A DNA stretch of 64,000 nucleotides, taken from the NCBI GenBank assembly GCA_903813345.2, contig CAIIXF020000009.1:33545259-33609258 (forward strand), in the 5' to 3' direction. A program made the translations under genes and the position numbers. This document shows positions 50,274 through 61,535 of this stretch, one piece after another. The number at the start of each line of letters is the position of its first letter. Within the stretch, counting starts at the first letter, position 1. The DNA comes from Owenia fusiformis (Eukaryota; Annelida; Polychaeta; Sabellida; Oweniidae). Below the pieces are notes generated by a model. The model searched no databases and was not told where the DNA came from. It was given only the letters and a program-made list of their open reading frames with translations.

Positions 50274-50550
50274 AAAATGTCACCACCTTGTTGTTCAAAT
50301 CTCAAATCTAAAGTCAGATTTGAACTTCTGAGAACTTGTAGATGATTTTGAAAAAAGGTCAATTTGAAGCAAGTTGAAAAAAATACCTTTTTGACCTTTA
50401 GAAGGTCATTGAAGGTTAATTAAGTTATTGGAAGATGTAAGAATTTGTTACAGACGCCAACTGGCACCCACCAACCACCGACCACCAACTGCCGTCACGA
50501 ATAAAACAGAGACCAAACAATATGTCACCACTTTTTGGTGGTGACATAAA
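50274..50550 (+). mobile_element. Chimeric family B element with a family C core module
   Basis: The left end AAAATGTCACCACC and right hairpin ATGTCACCACTTTTTGGTGG are family B. Between them, AAATCTAAAGTCAGATTTGA, TTCTGAGAACTTGTAGATG and AGAAGGTCATTGAAGGT are modules otherwise found in the family C core at 54990-55060 and 55580-55670. The usual TTGTTACAGACGCCAAC with CCAACCACCGACCACC follows. Confidence 0.85.
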
Positions 50551-51394
50551 AACCCTAATTCTTGATTCATTTGTTATTAATGTTTATTGATATCAAGCTC
50601 CTTCAACTCGATGGAGCAGATTTACCAAAGCTTATAAGAATGGACGATCTTGCACAGATTCTCATAAAATAACCTTTATATTAGGTGGAGACATTAGTCT
50701 AGTATTGTAAAATCTGTTTCATTAGTGAATTCTGGTGTGACAAGTTAAACGTGTTTCATTCATGAATTCTCATAGGTTAAGATTTCATACATATACGTAT
50801 CGTTGAAAAAAGGGTTCACAAATGGAGGTGTTCACCTGCGAGAGTTGGTTTCAATTTAACATTTAAGGCAAGTTTGTCTTGACATTTCATATAATGTGTC
50901 AACCTCGTAATATAGTATAGTGCAGACAGTAGGAGTCGTCATGAGCTGCTACTTCTGCCTTATCAATTGCTACGATAAAGTACACGACCATTGAAAACTC
51001 ATTTCCTGTTGCTATCACTCAATTGCCACCGAGTGCATGATTCTCAAATATACTCCCTATATATCGCAACATGATTTTACTCAAACAACAAAGGTTATGG
51101 TAACGAAATGTTACCATCTGATTAATTTAAGCAGGAATAAAGCTAGAGGGGGCAAAACTAATCCATTGATATTTCATTTTTATGAGGTAATTGTTAGATT
51201 GTTGAATGAGTTCAAGTTGCCAAGGATATTGCCTAAAATGTGAACACTTTCATTCCATGTTTATAGGTGTTAACAAGTCAATCTGTCCATTAGTTCTGCA
51301 CTTATTGCTCATAATATCTAGGGTTATTGCTATATTACGAAAGTGACTCATGTTACGGACACTGAAGACAATGCTAACTGCCAGACATACAGGA
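50551..51394. other. No gene recognised
   Basis: AT-rich, inside the presumed POLD2 intron or upstream region. No exon matching the N-terminal part of POLD2 was found. Confidence 0.45.
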
Positions 51395-51530
51395 AGCCGC
51401 AGAGCCAGGATTTGCCAAGGGGGTTCACTTTCTAGTAAATTCCAGAGGGAATTCAAATTTGACAATTTTGGCCCAAAAATGGCCAAAATGTTGAAAAACT
51501 GCATGCTTTTGAAAGATTTTTTCATCATCT
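51395..51530. mobile_element. Family I MITE, diverged fragment
   Basis: AGAGCCAGGATTTGCCAAGG with GGGTTCACTTTCTAGTAAAT, and TGAAAAACTGCATG, match the interior of 9538-9730 in inverted orientation. Confidence 0.6.
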
Positions 51531-52870
51531 TTGTTAGTGGCGACATAGAGAGATAATACAATGTATGTGGTACCTGCCTACTCACCCAGACACACCCATA
51601 CACACTAGCACAAGATGACATCAATATAGTGCTATAACGTTAAATGTGACGAAAACAATGCATTACAAGATGACAAAATATAACCACCTGATATGTTATT
51701 GTAAATGATTACTACCAAATGCCAACATGAAACCCAGGTCACAATGAGCCAAAAATGGTAGGTATAACAGTGTGACACCACATCCTGTTGACAAAATGAC
51801 TGTCAATATAAAATATCTTATGTACTCGAGAATGAAAACTTAGTGATTTTAAATATCAGTTTACGCATCTCTGTTAAGCATGATGCTAAAGATCAGATTT
51901 TATGTTTGTGGCTAAACCTGATTAAAGTAATAATTGAAATATCATGAAGTTCATCTCATCTCTCCTTGAAAATGATGAAAGCCATTTCATGTTGAAGTCC
52001 AATTAACAAGCATGCTTTTATGCTTAATGAAATCAATTTATGGAATACTTAAAACTTTTTTAAAGTGATTTGTAATGTTATATTAATGCCTACTGCCTGC
52101 AGATGTTGGGAATGTACTTTTACAATGAATTAAATGAAATAAATATTGATTTTCAAATCATAAAGGAAAACAACTTCACAAATTAAATTCCAACACACTG
52201 TTACTGTAAATGTCTGTGTATTTATTCAGTTGGATGGAATATGCCTTTGGCGTACTCTGAATCTACTGGTTAAATAACCCTCCTCTCTGCATAATACATA
52301 TGATTTTAAAATTTCAATATGGACACAATCTTAATGAGCTCATTGAAGATTTAACATCTTTTTATGGGAGTTAGAATCTGAACTGAATGTCCGCCATATA
52401 CAAGCAGGAAATATGTCGTCGTGATTTTCTGACAACATTTCTGATTGCATCAAATAGCTACCTTGAAACTTAAAGAGTACAGATAGGTGGAAAGAATTGT
52501 GCTCTTGAGAAAGGTTATAGACTTGCACTTAGACTGTCTATTGGGACTAAAGGGGAAGATGTGGGTTGAGATGAATTGTGTAAGTTCTGTAAAGATCATG
52601 ATGAAAGGTTATGTTAAGTGTCTCACTACTTCTCTCCGATGTGGGGTGTATCATAATGTCATCAATTCAAGTAAAAAGCAGATCAACTAAAAACATTTTT
52701 AGGACCCTCAGGATTGTACAAATCCACTTTAGCTTACAAAGTCTTTGCTGTAGCTCTGAAAACTGTTTGAAATTTCATTGAACACACCAACTACGTTAGG
52801 GGGAGGGGGTGGTAAAGAGCCAAGTTTTATTATAGAAAAACATAAACACTGACTTCAATATTCAATAATG
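51531..52870. other. No gene recognised
   Basis: A GTGAGT donor-like site on the minus strand at about 51580 bounds a short frame with no family match. The remainder is AT-rich. Confidence 0.4.
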
Positions 52871-53130
52871 TTCAATTCAACAAGACACACAGCGATAATT
52901 ATTCCATGTTTATAAAAGCAAAATAGTAGTCATGTGATTTACCCAGCATGCCCAAACTTAATAAGATGTTGCCACCTAAGTTTGCATTTCTAAAAATTTA
53001 AAGATAAATTGGCTGTACTGTAATGTTTTATTCTGAAATTTTGATGGGAAAATTTATATGGTGCCCCCTGTATTCTGCAAAGCAGCACAAGAGGCTGACG
53101 ACAATAAAGCGCTTTTTAAAGTACAATTAA
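52871..53130 (+). mobile_element. Family C element, short and decayed
   Basis: ACAAGACACACAGCGATAAT at the left, TTTACCCAGCATGCCCAAAC inside, and GACGACAATAAAGCGCTTTT at the right. These are the same words in the same order as at the ends of 54463-56055, with only one internal module. Confidence 0.65.
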
Positions 53131-53851
53131 AAATAGGGAGATTTCCATTTTCATTACGTCATATCAGACTCATAACTGGATACTCATCACAACTTTTTGT
53201 TTGTGAAAACTCTCCTAGAAAGGTATTGATAGATATTTCTTTAATTGGCATGATTGTATCAAAACATGATACAGAGACTAGGCTGTCAGAAGTCTGGAAT
53301 CTCTCACGATCTGTATGTCAGGATGCAATATGGCTAGCCAATAGGGATTCATGTTATTATGTCGATATCCTCATAATCAAAGTGAAATGTCGGGGGAGGT
53401 CATATTCTAAAGTGGAAGATGATATTACAATTATAACAATCTCTATATAAAAGCTTTGTTATCAGTCCAAGGTCATAACACACAGGAATCAGATGAAATA
53501 ACAATGAAAAAATTCAATCAAATTGTGAATCTGTCATTCCAGTTCATGAGAATATAACAGTAAAACAACAATATGTTTAATATTGACAGGCTAGAACCAC
53601 AAATGCCATGTTTCCAATGGTTCATTGAGATAAACAACTTCAACAATGACGTCAGTTTAGCTTTACATTAACGTAAAAACAATGAAAATCACTCAATTAA
53701 AAGTGACATGTGACATACATCGATTCCCCAGAGTAGCAAGTCACACCAAACAAAACATATTTTATCACTGATCATTTTGAACATGATAGAAATAAGGCAG
53801 TAGTAATTTCTCATTTTGGCAAAATCTACATCCATGATGAAATGTGACATA
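53131..53851. other. No accepted gene; 130-codon plus-strand frame
   Basis: A frame from 53058 to 53450 starts within the family C relic and runs on into unique DNA. It has no recognisable domain or splice context, so it is not called. Confidence 0.4.
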
Positions 53852-54175
53852 CCCTTTGCATTCGTTCGACTTTACTTTTTAAAAAAGAGCTCCGTCTTCA
53901 CTCTTTCAATTTACAAGATCTCACCGAGCTAATCAGAAATCGTTGTCGAAATATGGACGACTTGGTCATTTCCTCTGACATCCAACATAGTTAATGAGCA
54001 TGTATTTAGCACATGTTCCTTCCACTTCACTGATTGGTTGAGAAAGGGTCAGCGTGGTAGATTTGAAATGATTTATTACCCAGGCTGTCACAGGCACCAA
54101 TTTTCGGGGCGGGGCTGCTAAACTGTAATATAGTCTCTACTAGGCAGAGGGTAGTTTATAACTAGACTCTGGGCG
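53852..54175. mobile_element. Family J repeat, second copy
   Basis: CCCTTTGCATTCGTTCGACT, then TTGTCGAAATATGGACGAC, CTGATTGGTTGAGAAA and TACTAGGCAGAGGGTAGTTT align with 17474-17910. The right terminus is missing. Confidence 0.7.
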
Positions 54176-54462
54176 CAGGGTAACCATGACACCATATTAG
54201 TTGTTGACTAGAGGTCTTATGTCCATATGACATTATCTTATAAAAAGGACAAAAACAAATGACTAGTACATTTACTTGTACATCGTCAGAAATTATATTT
54301 CTCCTGCAGAATATTGCTGTGAAAATTATATTTTACAATTCCTTTAAGACAACAGCTTATAAATTTGGACCAAATCTGATAATTGGTATTTAAGTGATCA
54401 TGGAAATGGTGACTGACAGAAAGTGTGACAGAAATCATAAAAACAAGACACACAGTGATAAA

Positions 54463-56055
54463 TATCGCACTTTGAAGAGCAAACTGGCCACCATGCAATT
54501 TACCCAGCATGGCCAAAACCTAATCAGACCTTGGCACTAGTCTGCTCTTGCATCTGTAAACATTTCAAGTTGACAAGGTTAGCGGTTTTCCTGCAATTTT
54601 GATGACAATTGATTTGTAGTCTCAAACTTTGAGAAACTTGGATAACATCATTTGTAACCTAGTTTAATGACCTTGACCTTCGACCTTGAAAATTTCACTT
54701 TTTCAGACCTCAGTAGGTCTTTTGTAATTAAGCTGACCTAAATTTAAATCCAAAATATCAATTTAGAAAATCAACTTTTTTGACCTTTTCAAGGTTACTG
54801 AAGGTGAATGAAAGGTCAAATCTGTGACCTAGTTTAATGACCTTGACCTTTGACCTTGAAAATTTCACTTTTTCAGACCTCAGTAGGTCTTTTGTAATTA
54901 AGCTGACCTAAATTTAAATCCAAAATATCAATTTAGAAAATCAACTTTTTTGACCTTTTCAAGGTCACTGAAGGTGAATGAAAGGTCAAATCTGAAATCT
55001 AAGGTCAGATTGGAACTTCTGAGAACTTGTAGATGTTTTTAAAAAAAAATTGGTCAATTTGGAGCAAGTTTAAAAATTCAAAATGGGCGCCAAATTGAAA
55101 AATTCAAAATGGCCACCATGTAATTCAGCCAGCATACCCAAAACCTAATCAGATCTTGGCAATAGTCTGCTCTTGCATCTGTAAAAATTTCAAGTTGAAC
55201 AGATAAGTGGTTTTCCTGAAATTTTGATGACAAGATTTGTTGAAAAATTCAAAATGGCTGCCACGTAGTTTACCCAGCATGCCCTTAACCTAATCAGATC
55301 TTGGCACTAGTCTGCTATTGCATGTGTAAAAATTTCAAGTTGAACAGGTTAGCGGTTTTCTTGGAATTTTGATGACAAGAATTGATTTGTAGTCTCAAAC
55401 TTTGAGAAACTTGGATAACATCATTTGTGACCTAGTTTAATGACCTTGACCTTCGACCTTGAAAATTTCACTTTTTGCAGACCTCAGTAGGTGTTTTGTA
55501 ATTAAGATGACCTAAATTTAAATCCAAAATATCAATTTAGAAAATCAACTTTTTTGACCTTTTCAAGGTCACTGAAGGTGAATGAAAGGTCAAATCTGAA
55601 ATCTAAGGTCAGATTTGAACTTCTGAGAACTTGTAGATGTTTTAAAAAAAAAGATTTGGTCAATTTGGAGCAAGTTGAAAAATTCAAAATGGCCACCATG
55701 TAATTCAGCCAGCATACCCAAAACCTAATCAGATCTTGGCAATAGTCTGCTCTTGCATCTGTAAAAATTTCAAGTTGAACGGATAAGTGGTTTTATTGGA
55801 ATTTTGATGACAAGATTTGTTGAAAAATTCAAAATGGCCGCCACGTAGTTTACCCAGCATGCCCTTAACCTAATCAAATCTTGTTACTAGTCTGCTCTTG
55901 CATCTGTAAAAATTTCTAGTTGAACAGGTAAGCAGTTATCCTGGAAATTTGATGACAAGATTTGGTTCATGTGCCACCCGCCCGCACGCCCGCCCGCCCG
56001 CCCGCCCAACAGCACAAGACGACGACAATATAGCACTTTTTCAAAGTGCGATAAA
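54463..56055 (+). mobile_element. Satellite-cored element, family C
   Basis: The left end ATCGCACTTTGAAG is the complement of the right end CTTTTTCAAAGTGCGATAAA, and GCACTTTTTCAAAGTGC is itself a 3' hairpin. The core mixes a 170-bp module (AGTTTAATGACCTTGACCTT at 54661 and 54831, again near 55436) with a second module (TTCAAAATGGCCACCATGTA, AGTCTGCTCTTGCATCTGTA). A 580-bp block recurs at 55101 and 55681. A CCCG microsatellite (55977-56007) precedes the 3' end. The flanks GGACCAAATCTG at 54372 and 56060 look like family A-type sequence split by this insertion. Confidence 0.88.
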
Positions 56056-56931
56056 AGTTGGACCAAATCTGTTGTTAGGCATCTGAGCTATCAAAGAAAA
56101 CAATTTCAAGAAAATGACAAATTAAGCAGCCAAATTATTCAGAAAATGTGTCATCTTGTTTCTGAGATATCAGCTGACTTATTTTAATTGGATGATGAGC
56201 CAATGGGTTATGAAGAGTAGTATTTAGCTGACTTAGATGTACTTAGATGTACTTAGTAGGCCTTCATCTATCTCTGAATTATCCTGAAGGAAATGTACAT
56301 TTGTACATGGTCAAGATTTAAATCAACTAAATTCATTCTGCAATTCATCACCATCCAAACCATGATTTTTTCAAAAATATATTTATACCTAAAATTACAT
56401 AACTGGATGTTCTTCATCCTTCCAACTATATTGCATTGTCACTAAAAGGAAAGCCGTTATTCCTGAGCTGGAAAACCTCTGAACCCACTTTTCAATGCTA
56501 CGGCTCAGGTGTCACATAAAAGTGCACCCCGTTCAGACTGTGAAACCAAAGAAAATCTGACATCCTTCCCAGAATACAATACCGTGGGATCCATGCTGTC
56601 TTCTAGGAAAGACGTAAGAATCATCAGAACTGCTAGGCATATTTACTCAATAAAACCAAATAAATAAATTAACAAGTCGAAGGTTAGAATGTCCTGACCC
56701 CATCAATTTTCAATCTAATCCATAACAAAAAAAGATAACAAGTGCCGGTTAAAATGCCAGTCTCCGGTGAAATATGTGATGGCAACAGTTAGGTTTTCTT
56801 ATCATGGATGACACCTGTTGTTTTTAGCAGCCAGTAGCAACAGGTTGTTATTCTAGCAGAGCAGAACACTGCTATTATGGATCTACTTGGCAACAGTAAG
56901 AATGATGCCTACTAAAAACCTATTGTCTGAC
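56056..56931. other. No gene recognised
   Basis: After family A-like words to about 56150 the DNA is unique. 56460-56620 is slightly GC-richer, with short open frames on the minus strand and no known match. Confidence 0.4.
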
Positions 56932-57486
56932 CCAATGTCAAACAACAATGACCCAATGCAATGTCGAACAATGACCCAATGTTGAACAATGACCCAATGT
57001 CAGACAATGACCTAATGTCAAACAATAACCCAATGTCAGACAATGACCCAATGTCAGACAATGACCCAATGTCAAACGATGACCCAATGTCAGACAATAA
57101 CCCAATGTCAAACAATGACCCAATGTCAAACAATGACCAAATATCAGACAATGACCCAATGTCAGACAATGACCCTGTGTCAAACAATGACCAAATGTCA
57201 AACAATGACCCAATGTCAGACAATGACCCTGTGTCATACAATGTTCCAATGTCAAACAATGACCCAATATCAAACAATGACCCAATGTCAGACAATGACC
57301 CTGTGTCATACAATGATCCAATGTCAAACAATGACCCAATGTCAAACAATGACCCTATGTCAGACAATGACTAAATGTCAAACAATGACCCAATGTCAGA
57401 CAATGACCCAATGTCAAACAATGACCCTATGTCAGACAATGACCCTATGTCAAACAATGACCCAATGTCAAACAATGACCGAATCC
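56932..57486 (+). repeat. 18-bp minisatellite, about 31 copies
   Basis: The unit is ACAATGACCCAATGTCAG, with A/G variation at the last base and occasional CCCTGTGTC or CCAAATGTC variants. Since 18 is a multiple of three, four long periodic frames (SDIGSLFDIGSL-, NNDPMS- and TMTQCQ-types) arise on both strands. None has unique flanking coding sequence. Confidence 0.93.
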
Positions 57487-58060
57487 TATGGTAAAATATT
57501 ATTAGGAAATACTTTTGGAAAATCTGTCTGAAACAAAAAAGGTGGCCCGTGCTCAAAGAAAAAAGTTACATTTTAAAATTCTAAAGGTCTCTCATTTAGG
57601 GTTACACATATTTCTTTTACATCTCCTAATAATCTTTCCAATGACTACCTTAAGCAACTTTAATATTACATCAGTCACATTTTCAAAATCATAGGATGTC
57701 CTCTTTATTCTAGTTAAGGTGTGCTTGTCATGTCATGTTCTTTACCTATAAATATCTATAAGAAATAAATAGCAATGTGTATATATGGTATATCGTGTTA
57801 AAACGTTTATGAAAACAGTAACATATAATATTTTACAACTTCATGAATAAACAAATAAATGAATGATCAGTCAAAAGTAAATAATCATCAGTCATTGGTC
57901 ATACTAATCAACGATTTTAACAGTTCATCTTCAGAATCATCTGAAATTAAATTGTTGAACTCAAATTTCTCAAGTGACTCGGCCATAACTACCAGCCTCC
58001 TTTTGAGTCAAGTAGCAAAATTCTATAATCCGTAGGATAATGCACCATATTCTACGGTTT
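57487..58060. other. No gene recognised
   Basis: AT-rich spacer between the minisatellite and the satellite-cored elements. Confidence 0.45.
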
Positions 58061-58620
58061 AACTAGACAACAGCAACGCCAAAGCTTAGCAAATCCCATC
58101 GAACAGCCATGGCTGGCATTTAAAAAAAAAGTATTTAGCAAAAATGGCAGCCATTTTTCAAAATGGCCACCTTTAACCAAAAGTGTCATTAGACAGTGTG
58201 CCATGCTTATAGTATTCACATACCAAATATTAACAAAATCACTCCACTTCTTTTTGAGTTATAGTAAAATACGTTTAAATGGTGGTCATTTTGAAAAATG
58301 CCATGTTCTTCTTAATATCTACATTTCTAGCTTTATTAATGTCCTATATAATTTTTTTACTTTTAAAACATATTGCTATTACAGTTTTACATATTGCACC
58401 TAAAATACTGTAAAATCGCCACTAAAATGGCCGCCATTTTTAAATGAGCAGCCATTTTGAAAATCGGCTTTTGAGCAGAACTTCTACCCCCATAGGGTAT
58501 ATGTGTACAAAATATGAACAAAATCGGGCCAAGGGTATTTGAGTTATTGCCCGGACGGACAGATGGACAGACGGACGGAGGCATTCCCTATATCACTCCT
58601 AACTTCGTTCGATGGGATAA
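58061..58620 (+). mobile_element. Satellite-cored element, family A2, copy 1
   Basis: The 5' end AACTAGACAACAGCAACGCC continues to AGCAAATCCCATCGAACAG with the palindrome CAGCCATGGCTG. The core holds AAAATGGCAGCCATTTTTCA, and a GGAC stretch and the end AACTTCGTTCGATGGGATAA follow. It is a sister of family A with the same end logic but different modules. Confidence 0.85.
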
Positions 58621-58736
58621 AAACTGTATTCGATAGTTAAGTGAAAATTTGTCAAAAATATCATATTTTACCACCGATAACAAAAATATAATTCTTATTT
58701 TGACACAATATCCTGTGAATATCATGGTAAATATAG
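58621..58736. other. Spacer whose right half is duplicated
   Basis: TGACACAATATCCTGTGAAT (58701) and the bases up to the next element recur 808 bp later, at 59509. Confidence 0.8.
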
Positions 58737-59501
58737 AACTAGACAACAGCTACGCCAAAGCATAGCAAATCCCATCAAACAGCCATGGCTGGCATTTTTA
58801 CAAACAAAGTATATAGCAAAAATGGCAGCCATTTTTCAAAATGGCCACCTTCTACCAAAAGTGTCACATTGAAATCGCTCTACTACTTTTCGAGTTATGG
58901 TAAAATACCTTGAAATGTTGGCCATTTTTCAAAATGGCCACCTTTTACCAAAAGTGTCATTAGACAGTGTGCCATGCTTATAGTTTTCACATAGCAAACA
59001 TGAACAAAATCGCTCCACTACTTTTCGAGTTATACTAAAATACGTTAAAATGGCAGCCATTTTTCAAAATGGCCGTCTTCTACCAAAAGTGTCATTAGAC
59101 AGTGTGCCATGCTTATAGTATTCGCATACCAAATATGAACAAAATCGCTCCACTTCTTTTCGAGTTACAGCAAAAATCGTAAAATAACGAGTAAAGGCCA
59201 CCATTTTTCAAGATGTCTGCCATGTGCTTCTTTAATATCTACATTAGATATGTCCTATATCATTTTTTTACATTTAAAACATATTGCTATTACAGTTTTA
59301 CATATTGCACCTAAATTACTGTAAAATCGGCACTAAAATGGCCACCATTTTTAAATGAGCAGCCATTTTGAAAATCTGCTTTCGAGTAGAACTTCTACCC
59401 CCCATAAATGTGTACAAAATATGAACAAAATCGGGCCAATGGTATTTGAGTTATTGCCTGGATGGACGGAGGTATTCCCTATATCCCTTCAAACTTCATT
59501 T
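58737..59501 (+). mobile_element. Satellite-cored element, family A2, copy 2 (3' end lost)
   Basis: It starts AACTAGACAACAGCTACGCC. The modules repeat ATGGCAGCCATTTTTCAAA and TTAGACAGTGTGCCATGC. It stops at CCTATATCCCTTCAAACTTC without the terminal hairpin and runs straight into the duplicated flank. Confidence 0.8.
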
Positions 59502-59544
59502 CATATTCTGACACAATATCCTGTGAATATCATGGTAAATATAG

Positions 59545-60314
59545 AACTAGACAACAGCTACGCCAAAGTGTAGCAAATCCCATCAATCAGCCATGGCTGG
59601 CATTTGCAAAAATGGCAGCCATTTTTCAAAATGGCCACCTTCTACCAAAAGTGTCACATTGAAATCGCTCTACTACTTTTCGAGTTATGGTAAAATACGT
59701 TGAAATGTTGGCTATTTTTCAAAATGGCCGCCTTTTACCAAAATTGTCATTAGACAGTGTGCCATGCTTATAGTATTCACATAGCAAACATGAACAAAAT
59801 CGCTCCACTACTTTTCGAGTTATACTAAAATACGTTAAAATATCTTCTACCAAAAGTGTCATTAGACAGTGTGCCATGCTTATAGTATTCACATACCAAA
59901 TATAAACAAAATCACTCCACTTCTTTTCGAGTTACAGCAAAAATCGTAAAATAACGAGTAAAGGCCACCATTTTTCAAGATGTCTGCCATGTGCTTCTTT
60001 AATATCTTCATTAGATATGTCCTATATCATTTTTTTACATTTAAAACATATTGCTATTACAGTTTTACATATTGCACCTAAATTACTGTAAAATCATTAC
60101 TAAAATGGCCGCCATTTTGAAATGAGCGGCCATTTTAAAAATCGGCTTTCGAGCAGAACTTCTACTCCCATAGGGTATATGAGTACAAAATATGAACAAA
60201 ATCGGTCCAACGGTATTTGAGTTATTGCCTGGACGGACAGACGGACGGACGGATGAACATACGGACAGACGGAGGCGTTCCCTATATCCCTCCGAATTTC
60301 GTTCCATGGGATAA
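59545..60314 (+). mobile_element. Satellite-cored element, family A2, copy 3
   Basis: It starts AACTAGACAACAGCTACGCC and carries the same modules as copy 2 with one partly deleted. A longer GGAC microsatellite (60230-60275) and the end TTTCGTTCCATGGGATAAT follow. Confidence 0.85.
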
Positions 60315-61065
60315 TTAGTAAAATACAGATGTACATTTGAATAACTGACATTGACATTCAGGTGGAATTGTGGTGATGGATGACTACTTCATAATATATT
60401 ATGAAATTCATATCTCCCAAGTACATGTATATGGCATGCGCTTGAACTTATGAGGAGATGTATCACTTTGTTTTTCTGGGATGTTCACTGAAGCATGCAA
60501 ACACCCTTGCAAATTATACCAAGGTGGACAAAGGTCAAAAGGTTATTAATTTGATATAATGAAACACAGCTGCAAGTGATAGGCTGGGAAAACAATAAGT
60601 ATAAAATGTATTTATTAAAAAGCAAATTCAATGAATCAACTAAGCAATAGTACATACAAGGCATTTTCAAAGAGAGTGAAGATCGAGACTCCATTTTTCA
60701 TAAACTGAGAAGGAAAATCTTAATATTGAAATTTCATGTAGAAACTTAAAAATATAAATAAAAATAAGTACAAAATCTGTTAGAAACCCATATTTAGTTA
60801 ACACTATTTTGCAAGTTAGTAAATCAGCCAATTCTTTAAAAATTGAGGAAATGAAAAGTGTTGCCTAAATTTTTCATAAGGGTGTGTAAATACTTCTGAT
60901 GAATAATGCAGCATTTAAGACTATGATGTAAATCAGACTCATATATTGTTCAAGAAAAACAAGATATTTTTAGAGCGCATCCTATTATCGTAACTAATAC
61001 CACTAGAATTCGTAATAATAATAAATAAAATACACATTTATCATTCCGTATTTTTCTTGCATTGT
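60315..61065. other. No gene recognised
   Basis: AT-rich unique DNA. Confidence 0.45.
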
Positions 61066-61535
61066 CACTGTTTCACAACTAGTCACTTTGACGGAACGTC
61101 AATTTAACAAAATGGATGAACTTCCTGGATACGAATTTTTGGTTTTCTCGATTTATACATATAAGTCATGTTGCGAACTATCCTTTGGCACAAAGTTAGA
61201 CAATATAGTCTAGCTTTTAGAAATGCTCTCGGTTTGGAATTTGATTTTTTAAATAAAGCTGTAATTCATGCATTTAGACCATCGCTTTTGTTACATTGAT
61301 GTAATTCGTCAAGGTAACAAAAGCGAGGAGCTAAATATATGAATTGCAACTTCATTTACAAAACTAATTCTCAATCGAAGAAACTTATTAAAACTAGACT
61401 ATATTTTCTAGATTTATGCCAAATTATAATCTGCAATAAGTAGGTTATATCGAGAAAACAAAGAACTAATAACCAGGAAGTTCCTCCATTTTGTTACACT
61501 GACGTTCCGTCAAAGTAACTAGTTGTGGAACAGTG
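61066..61535. mobile_element. Full-length foldback MITE, family F
   Basis: CACTGTTTCACAACTAGT at the left and ACTAGTTGTGGAACAGTG at the right begin arms of about 225 bp each that cover the whole element. Further paired words are TTTGACGGAACGTCA, GGTTTTCTCGAT/ATCGAGAAAAC, ATATAGTCTAG/CTAGACTATAT and TCGCTTTTGTTAC/GTAACAAAAGCGA. The loop is only about 20 bases near 61305. It has no coding capacity. Confidence 0.88.

Noticed and set aside
53058-53450. 130-codon plus-strand frame
   Set aside because: It begins inside a decayed family C element. The rest has no recognisable domain, and its composition matches surrounding DNA.
56912-57531. Four long repetitive frames (135-162 codons)
   Set aside because: All are readings of the 18-bp minisatellite, open in several frames at once.
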